8,063 bases of DNA. It comes from Pseudomonadales bacterium. GTDB taxonomy: Bacteria; Pseudomonadota; Gammaproteobacteria; Pseudomonadales; UBA3067. Position numbers and translations under genes: made by a program. Positions 1-6,295 of the stretch are shown piece by piece. How positions within the stretch are numbered: the first letter of the stretch is position 1; every line of letters starts with the position of its first letter. Where the stretch lies: positions 1-8,063 of the forward strand of contig JAESUE010000053.1 of NCBI GenBank assembly GCA_016763235.1, read 5' to 3'. The notes under the pieces were generated by a model, which had not been told where the DNA came from, did not search any database, and saw only the letters and a list, made by a program, of their open reading frames with translations.

Positions 1-644
1 AGGTGCTCGGCGAGAAAATATTTTCATGGTTGATAGCAAGGGTGTTATTCATGAAGGCCGCACTGACTTAAATCAGTATAAGGCAGCGTTTGCCCATACT
101 ACGGAAAAACGAACGCTGGAAGATGCGGTGAATGGCGCGGATGTATTTATCGGGCTTTCTGGTCCCGACCTGCTAAGCCCTGAAATGCTGCTTACGATGG
201 CAGCGAAGCCGGTTATTTTTGCATTGGCCAACCCTGATCCGGAAATAAAGCCTGAGCTGGCTCATCAAACCCGTGATGACATTATTGTTGGAACAGGGCG
301 CAGTGACTATCCTAATCAAGTTAATAACGTACTGGGTTTTCCCTTTATCTTTCGCGGTGCGTTGGATGTGCGAGCGAACAGTGAATGAAGAAATGAAAAT
401 TGCAGCGGTTGAAGCGTTACGAGCATTGGCCAAGGAAGACGTGCCGGAGGAAGTGAGGGCCGCTTACGATGGCGCAAAAATAAGTTTTGGTAAAGACTAT
501 ATTATTCCCAAACCCATGGATCCACGCTTAATTGGTGTCGTCTCAGCAGCCGTTGCAAAAGCAGCTGTGGATAGTGGCGTAGCAAGATTGCCTTACCCTA
601 AACACTACCCCTTGTCGTCAGTGGCAGATGTTTACGAGCATTAA
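1..644 (+). pseudogene. maeB: NADP-type malic enzyme, C-terminal part, frameshifted (partial at 5' end)
   Basis: Malic enzyme oxidatively decarboxylates malate to pyruvate in the cytoplasm, usually making NADPH in this family. The reading is open at the left edge (codons from position 2) and covers the C-terminal NAD(P)-binding domain. Seen motifs are VDSKGVI, the LSGPDLLS segment, ALANPDPEI and GRSDYPNQVNNVLGFPFIF followed by RGALDVRA. At 377-378 the frame breaks: the first frame reads RANSE and stops at 386-388, while the expected continuation (TVNEEMKIAAVEAL through YIIPKPMDPRLI to the end at 642-644) lies one base later. Removing one A at 377/378 restores an unbroken protein ending LPYPKHYPLSSVADVYEH. 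That ending is typical of the short Pseudomonas-type enzyme of about 420 residues, without the phosphotransacetylase-like tail of the E. coli MaeB. It is either a young pseudogene or a sequencing error. The family call is firm; the NADP preference is inferred. Confidence 0.88.
377..378 (+). other. single-base insertion (frameshift) in the malic enzyme gene
   Basis: The sequence reads gcg-aac-agt-gaa-tga, where homologues need gcg-aca-gtg-aat-gaa (A-T-V-N-E). One extra A in the pair at 377-378 accounts for the break. Conserved malic enzyme sequence continues on both sides with no other disruption. There is no long homopolymer and no recognisable slippery site, so programmed frameshifting is unlikely. 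Confidence 0.85.
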
Positions 645-668
645 TTAAAGGAACTATTCAGTTTGCGT

Positions 669-692
669 CAGTTCACGCTCAAATTTGAACTG
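669..692. repeat. inverted repeat after the malic enzyme stop, weak terminator candidate
   Basis: CAGTTC (669-674) pairs perfectly with GAACTG (687-692) around a 12-base loop. An overlapping alternative pairs TTCAGTT (657-663) with AACTGAA (688-694). Both lie just downstream of the malic enzyme stop, where a transcript end would be expected. Neither is GC-rich nor followed by a clear T run on the plus strand, so an intrinsic terminator is only a possibility. Confidence 0.3.
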
Positions 693-704
693 AACAGCTT
701 AATC

Positions 705-730
705 TAAAAGAGAGGCGGTCTACTGGCCGC
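705..730 (-). terminator. possible terminator of the PBP1A gene
   Basis: GCGGTC (715-720) and GGCCGC (725-730) form a 6-bp stem, including one G-U pair, closed by a 4-base loop. Read on the minus strand, the hairpin is followed by CTCTCTTTTAG (704-714), a pyrimidine-rich tract. It lies about 35 bases past the PBP1A stop. The stem is short and the T run has only four consecutive T, so support is modest. Confidence 0.4.
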
Positions 731-766
731 TATCAGCAAGGAGTTAGCCGAACCCTCTGGTGCTGT

Positions 767-3235
767 TTAGAAAAGCTGCAGGGTTTCATCGTTATCCTCA
801 ACTTGTGATGCCGAAGATTTATCGCCTTCATCGAGCGGGAGTGGCGCGTTTTCAATTCGAAACGTTTCGAATATGGCTGTTTTGTCTCCGGGGCGGGCCG
901 CCTCCCCCGTTTCGGGATCTATGCGTAATGTCACTAAGCCTTCTGGTTGCTGTCGGGTGATCTCAGGGCGACTCTCTAAAGCGACGCGCATGTAGTCCAT
1001 CCAAATAGGAAGAGCTGCACGGCTGCCGAATTCTCTTCTTCCCAGCGTTCGCGGTGTATCAAAACCCACCCATACAGACGTGGCAATTTCTGGCGAATAA
1101 CCTGAAAACCAAGCGTCATTCAAGTCATTGGTGGTGCCGGTTTTTCCTGCAATATCCTGGCGATTCATTTTACGGGCGCGATAGCCTGTGCCTCTCTTAA
1201 TGACATCTTGAAGAATGCTGTTGATAATATAGTTGACGCGCGCATCCATAACCCTGGGGGCAGGGTTTAATTTTGGTGAAACCTCTGCGGCATCAGGGCT
1301 TTCACTTGGTTCCGTTTGGCTCTGGGCGTTATTCAATGCAAGTGACTCATCTGGGGTGGCTTTTTTAAGGGTGTTGTCGTTTTCTAGTGATTCACATTCA
1401 ATGCATACGGTGAGAGGCTCGGCCTCGTATATCGCCTCGTTGTTAGTGTTGCTTATGGTTTGGATGAGGTAGGGTTCGATTTGATAGCCGCCATTGGACA
1501 GTATGGCGTAAGCCTTGGCCATTTGTAGCGGGGTGACGCCTGCGCTACCTAGCGCAAGAGAAAGGTCGCGGGGAAGCTGCTCCTTGCTAAAGCCAAAGCG
1601 GGTTGCATAGTTGATAGCGTAAGAAATGCCGATACTTTCCAAGATTCGAACAGATACCAAATTGCGGGATTTATACAGTGCTTTGCGTAAGCGAGTCGGG
1701 CCGAAGAAACGGCCGCCGGAATTTTCAGGCCGCCATGCTCTCTCAAGGTTGGGGTCATCAAACACGACGGGGGCATCGTTAATGATCGTGGCGGGGGTAT
1801 AGCCTTTGTTCAGAGCAGCGGCATAAATGAATGGTTTGATGTTAGAGCCTGCTTGTCGCTGGGCTTGGGTCGCGCGGTTGTATTTGCTCAGTGAAAAATT
1901 GAAACCGCCAACGATAGCGAGAATAGCGCCATTTTTATTGTCGAGTGATACCAGTGCGCTTTGGGTTTCGGGTAATTGGGACAGCTGCCAAGTGTTTTCC
2001 GTTTCGTTTTTCGAAATATGTACGATATCACCAAGCTTCAGTGTGTCTGATGGCGTTTCTGGCTTCGCTCCCCGTTTGTTTACATTGACGAAAGGTTGCG
2101 CCCATAAAAGCCCTTCAAGGTGAATAGATATGACGTCGTTGTTTGCGCGAATAAGCTTCGCTTCATCTTCTAATAACGCAATGACTCTGGCTGGCTCTAT
2201 CTGGCGAGAGCTGGGGAACTTGTTAAGATCGACCTCTTCGTTTGGTGATTCGCCAGTCAGCGGGATATTGGCGAGGGGGCCGCGGTAGCCATGACGCTTG
2301 TCGTAGGCCAGCAAGCCATTACGGACGGCGATATTTGCAGAGCGTTGCAAATGGCTTTGTATCGTTGTGGTAACGACAAAGCCATCGCGGTATGCCGCTT
2401 CCCCATAGCGAGAGACCATTTCCTCTCGAACCATTTCTGCGGCATGCTTGGCACTCAATTCTGTTTTTAAGCTGTGATGTTTTGCGGTTTGGCTTTTATC
2501 TTTCGCAGCCTGGAATTCTTTCTGCGTAATAAATCCAAGCTGGTTCATTCTGCCAAGAATCCAGTTGCGGCGAGCAAGTGATTTTGATGGGTTCCTGACG
2601 GGGTTGGCGCTAGAAGGTGCTTTAGGTAATGCGGCAAGGGTGGCGAATTGAGCAAGGTTAAGTTCGTCGAGGTTTTTGTCGTAGTAAACTTTTGCGGCGG
2701 CTCCAAACCCGTAAGAACGTTGCCCAAGGTAAATCTTGTTGATGTAAAGTGTGATGATCTCCTCTTTTGAAAGGGCTTCCTCTATTTTCAATGCAAGCAA
2801 AATCTCATTGAATTTCCGAATAAAGCTCCTTTCTTTCGTTAGAAAAAAATTTTTGGCCACCTGCATAGTGATCGTACTGCCACCGCTTTGAATAGAGCCA
2901 GTTCTGATTAATTGTATAGAAGCGCGGGCTAAGCCTTTTACTGAAACCCCCGAGTGCTCAAAAAATTGATCATCTTCTGCGGCCAATATGGCGTTGATCA
3001 AGGGTTTTGGAATTCCTTCGTAAGTGAGAGGGATGCGCCTCTTCTCTCCAAATTCGGAAATCAGTTTACCGTCAGAAGAGTATATTCTGAGCGGTATTTG
3101 GAAGTTGACTTCTTTTAGTGTGGAGACGGCAGGAAGGGAGGGGCTGAGGTATAAAAAGCTTCCTGATGCAATGAGAATTGCGCCGCAGATTAAGCTAAAT
3201 GTGAACAGCAACGAAAAATGAGCAAGTTTATTCAA
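767..3235 (-). CDS. mrcA: penicillin-binding protein 1A, bifunctional transglycosylase/transpeptidase
   Basis: This class A PBP (also called ponA) polymerises lipid II into glycan strands and cross-links the stem peptides on the periplasmic face of the inner membrane. The 822 residues begin with one signal-anchor helix (about 7-28), followed by YLSPSLP. The GT51 glycosyltransferase domain (about 58-235) has AAEDDQFFEH with catalytic Glu87, then GGSTITMQVAKN (118-129) and the KIYLGQ segment. An OB-like insert spans roughly 315-425. The transpeptidase domain carries SNIK with nucleophile Ser464 and Lys467, SRN (523-525) and KTGTTND (698-704), so every catalytic motif is intact. An acidic, low-complexity linker with a CxxC (Cys611, Cys614) sits at about 605-662. 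The start is TTG at 3233-3235: it puts the membrane helix where homologues have it, and I see no in-frame ATG nearby. No strong ribosome binding site precedes it. It is convergent with malic enzyme and divergent from pilM. Confidence 0.96.
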   Translation of the reverse strand: MNKLAHFSLLFTFSLICGAILIASGSFLYLSPSLPAVSTLKEVNFQIPLRIYSSDGKLISEFGEKRRIPLTYEGIPKPLINAILAAEDDQFFEHSGVSVKGLARASIQLIRTGSIQSGGSTITMQVAKNFFLTKERSFIRKFNEILLALKIEEALSKEEIITLYINKIYLGQRSYGFGAAAKVYYDKNLDELNLAQFATLAALPKAPSSANPVRNPSKSLARRNWILGRMNQLGFITQKEFQAAKDKSQTAKHHSLKTELSAKHAAEMVREEMVSRYGEAAYRDGFVVTTTIQSHLQRSANIAVRNGLLAYDKRHGYRGPLANIPLTGESPNEEVDLNKFPSSRQIEPARVIALLEDEAKLIRANNDVISIHLEGLLWAQPFVNVNKRGAKPETPSDTLKLGDIVHISKNETENTWQLSQLPETQSALVSLDNKNGAILAIVGGFNFSLSKYNRATQAQRQAGSNIKPFIYAAALNKGYTPATIINDAPVVFDDPNLERAWRPENSGGRFFGPTRLRKALYKSRNLVSVRILESIGISYAINYATRFGFSKEQLPRDLSLALGSAGVTPLQMAKAYAILSNGGYQIEPYLIQTISNTNNEAIYEAEPLTVCIECESLENDNTLKKATPDESLALNNAQSQTEPSESPDAAEVSPKLNPAPRVMDARVNYIINSILQDVIKRGTGYRARKMNRQDIAGKTGTTNDLNDAWFSGYSPEIATSVWVGFDTPRTLGRREFGSRAALPIWMDYMRVALESRPEITRQQPEGLVTLRIDPETGEAARPGDKTAIFETFRIENAPLPLDEGDKSSASQVEDNDETLQLF

Positions 3236-3367
3236 GAGATAGGCACCATAATCCAGATAAGTAACTAATATAAATAATAGTGGATCAAATTATTAGAAAT
3301 ACTACCCACAGTTTAATTAAAACGGTGGTAAAAAGCATTTCTAAGTTGCGAGATGTGAAAGCGTGGT

Positions 3368-3387
3368 ATTTACTTGTATAAGTAAAT
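3368..3387. repeat. perfect 8-bp inverted repeat upstream of pilM, possible operator
   Basis: ATTTACTT (3368-3375) and AAGTAAAT (3380-3387) are perfect reverse complements separated by GTAT. The site ends 28 bases before the pilM start codon and contains the best -10-like hexamer of the region (3377-3382). It could be a protein-binding operator overlapping the promoter or a weak hairpin in the leader. The pairing is seen directly; any function is inference. Confidence 0.45.
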
Positions 3388-3401
3388 TAACTCTTAATAT
3401 C

Positions 3402-3406
3402 AAAGG
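3402..3406 (+). promoter_or_regulatory. ribosome binding site that sets the pilM start
   Basis: AAAGG lies 9 bases before the GTG at 3416. It directly abuts the upstream in-frame TTG at 3407, with zero spacing, so it cannot serve that codon. It therefore favours the GTG start. Confidence 0.7.
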
Positions 3407-3415
3407 TTGAACATA

Positions 3416-4480
3416 GTGCTTCCTTTTCAGACAAAAAAATCAGCGTCCTTGTTAGGTTTGGATATTAGCTCGTCCACAGTGAAACTACTGGAGCTAAGCC
3501 GCTCTAGTGGGCAGTTTCGAGTGGAAAGCTACGGTGTCGAACCGCTGCCACCTAATGCAGTGGTGGAAAAAAACATCTCTGATGTAGAGGCTGTTGGTCA
3601 GGCGATCAAGCGTTTAGTGACGAGAGAAAAAGTATCGACTAAAAATGCAGCGGTATCAGTGGCAGGCTCTGCCGTGATAACCAAGGTCATTCAGCTCGAT
3701 GCACATTTGACTGAAGATGATATGGAGTCCCAGATTCGCCTTGAAGCGGATCAATATATTCCTTATCCGCTTGAAGAAGTCGCTATTGATTTTGAGGTGC
3801 AGGGCCCAGTAGAAGATAACCCTGAGCTGGCAGAGGTGCTTATTGTCGCATGTCGTACTGAGAATGTGGACATGCGAGAGGCTGTTTTAGAGGCGGCGGG
3901 ACTGCTGGCAAAAGTGGTTGATGTCGAAGCATACGCGATGGAGCGTGCGTTTTCTCTTATAGAAGACCAACTTGATAATTCTGAAGAGCAACAAACTATT
4001 GCTATCGTTGATGTCGGGGCCACAATGACAACCCTGAGCGTGCTGGATGCCGGGCAAACGATTTATACCCGAGAGCAGTTTTTTGGTGGCAAGCAGCTTA
4101 CAGAAGAAATCCAGCGGCGTTACGGTCTGTCATTTGAAGAGGCTGGCTTGGCTAAAAAACAAGGTGGCCTGCCAGATGATTATGAGAGCGAGGTTCTCGA
4201 TCCGTTTAAGGATGCCGTCGTACAACAGGTTTCGCGCTCCCTGCAATTTTTCTTTTCTTCCAGTCAGTTTAACGATGTCGACTGTATCGTTTTGGCCGGT
4301 GGAACCGCATCCTTACCGGGAGTAAGAGAGCTGGTTGAGGAAAAGGTGGGCACTACCACAATCGTTGCAAACCCATTTTCTAATATGAGCTTAGCCTCAA
4401 AGGTGAGCGCATCGGCGCTGAGTGATGATGCACCGGCTTTAATGATCGCTTGCGGTTTGGCTATGAGGAGTTTTGATTAA
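3416..4480 (+). CDS. pilM: type IV pilus assembly protein PilM, actin-like ATP-binding
   Basis: PilM is the cytoplasmic member of the type IVa pilus alignment complex. It has an FtsA/actin-like fold, binds ATP and holds the N-terminal tail of PilN. Starting at GTG 3416 the protein has 354 residues, the length I recall for Pseudomonas PilM. The phosphate-1 motif is LLGLDISSSTVKLLEL (about 12-27), phosphate-2 is IAIVDVGATMTTL (about 195-207), and the adenosine motif is IVLAGGTASLPGV (about 291-303). Strongly conserved stretches include LEADQYIPYPLEEVAIDFEVQG and EEAGLAKKQGGLPDDY. A longer reading from TTG at 3407 adds three residues but has no usable ribosome binding site. This is the first gene of the pilMNOPQ cluster, and its stop is one base before the pilN ATG. 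Confidence 0.96.
   Translation: MLPFQTKKSASLLGLDISSSTVKLLELSRSSGQFRVESYGVEPLPPNAVVEKNISDVEAVGQAIKRLVTREKVSTKNAAVSVAGSAVITKVIQLDAHLTEDDMESQIRLEADQYIPYPLEEVAIDFEVQGPVEDNPELAEVLIVACRTENVDMREAVLEAAGLLAKVVDVEAYAMERAFSLIEDQLDNSEEQQTIAIVDVGATMTTLSVLDAGQTIYTREQFFGGKQLTEEIQRRYGLSFEEAGLAKKQGGLPDDYESEVLDPFKDAVVQQVSRSLQFFFSSSQFNDVDCIVLAGGTASLPGVRELVEEKVGTTTIVANPFSNMSLASKVSASALSDDAPALMIACGLAMRSFD
4465..4470 (+). promoter_or_regulatory. ribosome binding site of pilN, inside the pilM end
   Basis: GAGGAG lies in the last codons of pilM, 11 bases before the ATG at 4482. It is only 2 bases from the upstream in-frame TTG at 4473, too close to serve it, so it favours the ATG. Confidence 0.65.
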
Positions 4481-4481
4481 G

Positions 4482-5048
4482 ATGACAAAGATTAATCTCC
4501 TACCGTGGCGAGAAGAGCTGCGAAAGAAAAAGAGGCAAGAGTTTTTTACAATTTTGGCGGGCACAGTGATCGTTGGAGCACTCTTGATCTTCTTGGGTAA
4601 CTCCATTATCGCCGGAAATATATCCCACCAAAATGGCCGGAATCAGTATTTGACCACGGAAATTAAAAAGCTTGATGAGAAAATTGAGGCAATTAAAGAC
4701 CTGCAGTCTCGCCGTAACCAGCTTGTTGAGCGAATGAAGGTTATTCAGAACTTGCAAGGTAATCGGCCCGTTATAGTGCATTTGCTTGATGAGTTAACGC
4801 GCACTGTACCTGATGGCGTTTATTATACGAAGGCGACTCGAACCGGGAATAAGTTGACTCTCGAAGGTATCGCAGAAACCAATAATAAAATCTCTAAGTT
4901 AATGAGAAATCTTGATGACTCTAGTTGGTTCAGTAATCCGAACCTATCAAGGGTGAACAATAAAGAAGTGGATGGGAAAGCTACCAACGCTTTTGTTCTT
5001 AGCGTGAACCAAGTCTTGCCAAAAGTGAAGAAAGAGGAGGCGGAATAA
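4482..5048 (+). CDS. pilN: type IV pilus inner-membrane assembly protein PilN
   Basis: PilN pairs with PilO in the inner membrane and links cytoplasmic PilM to the periplasmic part of the pilus machine. From ATG 4482 it has 188 residues. It begins MTKINLLPWREE, the conserved cytoplasmic tail known in this family to dock into PilM. A basic stretch (RKKKR, 14-18) precedes one membrane helix (about 21-43), giving cytoplasm-in topology. A polar, heptad-like segment rich in K, E and L (about 50-85) is the expected coiled coil, and the rest should be the periplasmic ferredoxin-like domain. The start was chosen because MxxINLLPWR is the family N-terminus and because of the ribosome binding site at 4465-4470; TTG 4473 would add three residues. 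The stop overlaps the pilO start by one base, indicating coupled translation. Confidence 0.95.
   Translation: MTKINLLPWREELRKKKRQEFFTILAGTVIVGALLIFLGNSIIAGNISHQNGRNQYLTTEIKKLDEKIEAIKDLQSRRNQLVERMKVIQNLQGNRPVIVHLLDELTRTVPDGVYYTKATRTGNKLTLEGIAETNNKISKLMRNLDDSSWFSNPNLSRVNNKEVDGKATNAFVLSVNQVLPKVKKEEAE
5035..5040 (+). promoter_or_regulatory. ribosome binding site of pilO
   Basis: A perfect AGGAGG ends 7 bases before the ATG at 5048, within the last codons of pilN. It is the strongest ribosome binding site in the cluster. Confidence 0.75.
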
Positions 5049-5650
5049 TGAATTTTCAAGAGATTCTGGATTCGGCTAAAAATTTAAATGGCGATAATAT
5101 CGGCACGGCTCATGTTGCCATAAAGATGTTTATTTATATGTTGGTTCTATTGGCGGTACTTTTTCTTGGGCACCGCTTTCAGCTCGCAGATGAGCTGCTA
5201 AGGCTTGAGAAAATAGAGAGCACAGAGCTTGATCTAAAAAAAGACTTTGAGGCAAAGGCATTTAAAGCAGCAAATTTAGATCGCTACAAACAGCAATTAG
5301 CCGAAATGGAAGAGTCCTATGGTGCGCTGTTAAGGCAGCTGCCAAGTGATACAGAAGTACCAGGGCTACTAGAAGACATCACTCATACTGGTTTGGGTAG
5401 CGGGCTTGACTTTAAGTCGATTGCGCTAGGGAGTGAGTTGCCTTCGGAGTTCTATACGGAGTTGCCATTAACGATTTCAATTAATGGGGGTTACCATAGT
5501 TTCGCCAATTTTGTGAGTGGCGTGTCAGCGTTACCTCGAATCGTTACTCTTCATGATTTCACAGTGGTTCCCAAAGGATCGGGTGGAGAGCTTGATGTCA
5601 ACATAAAAGCCAAAACTTACCGCTATAATGAGAAGGGAGAGGATGAATGA
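5048..5650 (+). CDS. pilO: type IV pilus inner-membrane assembly protein PilO
   Basis: PilO forms heterodimers with PilN in the inner membrane and contacts PilP, making the periplasmic scaffold that couples motor and secretin. The 200 residues comprise a short cytoplasmic tail, one membrane helix (about 27-41), a charged coiled coil (about 50-95, including KAFKAANLDRYKQQLAEMEE) and a C-terminal ferredoxin-like domain. The family hallmark LLRQLPSDTEVPGLLEDIT is followed by TGLGSGL (about 94-120). GGYHSFANFVSGVSALPRIVTLHDF and a KTYRYN near the end also match PilO. Start and stop are fixed by tight packing: ATG shares one base with the pilN TAA, and TGA overlaps the pilP ATG in an ATGA. Length is close to the roughly 207 residues I recall for Pseudomonas. 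Confidence 0.95.
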   Translation: MNFQEILDSAKNLNGDNIGTAHVAIKMFIYMLVLLAVLFLGHRFQLADELLRLEKIESTELDLKKDFEAKAFKAANLDRYKQQLAEMEESYGALLRQLPSDTEVPGLLEDITHTGLGSGLDFKSIALGSELPSEFYTELPLTISINGGYHSFANFVSGVSALPRIVTLHDFTVVPKGSGGELDVNIKAKTYRYNEKGEDE

Positions 5651-6210
5651 ACTTGCACCTTCGAAAAGGTCTGTCCCTTGCTTCTATATTGATAGCCAGT
5701 CAGCTTGTCGGTTGTGGTTCAAATAGTTACGGAGATCTGGAACAATACGTTGCAGAGGTACAGGCGCGTCCACCGGGTAAAATTAAGCCTCCCCCTGAAT
5801 TTAAACCTCACGCCACTTTTAATTATCGTGCTGCTGGCTTACGAAGCCCCTTTATTCCTCCTATGCCAGAGGCAACAAACTTTGAGCGGGCCGGGAGACA
5901 GGTCGTTCCAGAGTTCACCCGTACAAAAGAATATCTTGAAGAATTTCGCTTTGATGCATTACGATTTGTCGGTTCCATTGCGCGTGCTGATTCAACAGGG
6001 CAGCTATGGGCTTTGATTAACGACGGAAATGGTGGCGTGCACCGCGTAAAGGAAGGTGATTTCATGGGGAAAAACCATGGTCAAATCTTGGGTGTTACGA
6101 CCACAAAAGTTGAAGTTGTAGAAATTGTTCCAAGTGGCGGAACAGATGATGACGGGCAAAAACTTTGGATTGAGCGGCCTCGTACAATGATGCTGTTTGA
6201 TGCGTCTTAA
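5647..6210 (+). CDS. pilP: type IV pilus assembly lipoprotein PilP
   Basis: PilP is an inner-membrane lipoprotein that bridges PilN/PilO to the N-terminal domains of the secretin PilQ. The 187 residues start with a basic, hydrophobic signal ending in the lipobox LVGC (20-23), so Cys23 should be lipidated; residue 24 is Gly, not the Asp linked to inner-membrane retention in enteric bacteria. A flexible proline-rich stretch (RPPGKIKPPPEFKP, about 40-53) contains the PilN/PilO-binding region in known PilP. A compact beta domain (about 95-182) follows, with VGSI, WALINDGNGGVHRVKEGDFMGKNHG, VEVVEIVP and WIERPR. The start overlaps the pilO stop by 4 bases (ATGA), with a GA-rich ribosome binding site at 5633-5642. 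The tail is slightly longer than the Pseudomonas protein as I recall it. Confidence 0.94.
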   Translation: MNLHLRKGLSLASILIASQLVGCGSNSYGDLEQYVAEVQARPPGKIKPPPEFKPHATFNYRAAGLRSPFIPPMPEATNFERAGRQVVPEFTRTKEYLEEFRFDALRFVGSIARADSTGQLWALINDGNGGVHRVKEGDFMGKNHGQILGVTTTKVEVVEIVPSGGTDDDGQKLWIERPRTMMLFDAS

Positions 6211-6295
6211 GAAAGTTTTACTGGAATAAATTATAATGCAGGCTAACTTCAAAGAACCAAAACGTAGATCAGAAAAAAATATAAGGAATTTCGGC
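6211..6295 (+). promoter_or_regulatory. gap between pilP and pilQ, possible leader or internal promoter
   Basis: This 85-base AT-rich gap breaks the otherwise overlapping cluster. It contains a perfect TATAAT (6232-6237), but the hexamers 16-18 bases upstream (around 6208-6215) do not resemble a -35 box, so an internal promoter is only a possibility. An ATG at 6236 is in frame with pilQ and would make most of the gap coding, but it has no good ribosome binding site. Confidence 0.3.
6282..6287 (+). promoter_or_regulatory. ribosome binding site that sets the pilQ start
   Basis: TAAGGA ends 8 bases before the ATG at 6296, an ideal spacing. The alternative upstream ATG at 6236 has only a weak GGA about 10 bases ahead of it. 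Confidence 0.65.

Larger units (their letters stand above)
3236..3415. promoter_or_regulatory. divergent intergenic region between PBP1A and pilM
   Basis: These 180 AT-rich bases must hold the start signals for PBP1A (leftward) and for the pilM operon (rightward). On the plus strand TATAAG (3377-3382) resembles a -10 box, but the hexamer 17 bases upstream (TGTGAA, 3354-3359) is a poor -35. TTGCGA (3346-3351) is a better -35 but is 25 bases away from it, and only 15 bases from TATTTA (3367-3372). On the minus strand I see AT-rich -10-like stretches but no convincing pair. No sigma-54 type GG/GC arrangement was found. The region is regulatory by position; individual boxes are uncertain. Confidence 0.55.

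Noticed and set aside
371..392. Programmed ribosomal frameshift in malic enzyme
   Set aside because: There is no slippery heptamer, no long homopolymer and no stimulatory structure that I can see, and malic enzymes are not known to use frameshifting. A mutation or sequencing error is simpler.
560..644. Truncated MaeB lacking its phosphotransacetylase-like domain
   Set aside because: The protein ends with LPYPKHYPLSSVADVYEH, the normal end of the short Pseudomonas-type malic enzyme. The missing tail is the family form, not a deletion.
1827..2123. Open plus-strand frames inside the PBP1A gene
   Set aside because: They lie opposite a complete, motif-rich PBP1A frame, have no recognisable domains or ribosome binding sites, and are shadows of that gene.
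3330..3356. Sigma-54 promoter ahead of pilM
   Set aside because: The TTGC at 3346-3349 would need a GG about 12 bases upstream of its GC, at 3336-3337, but the sequence there is CA.
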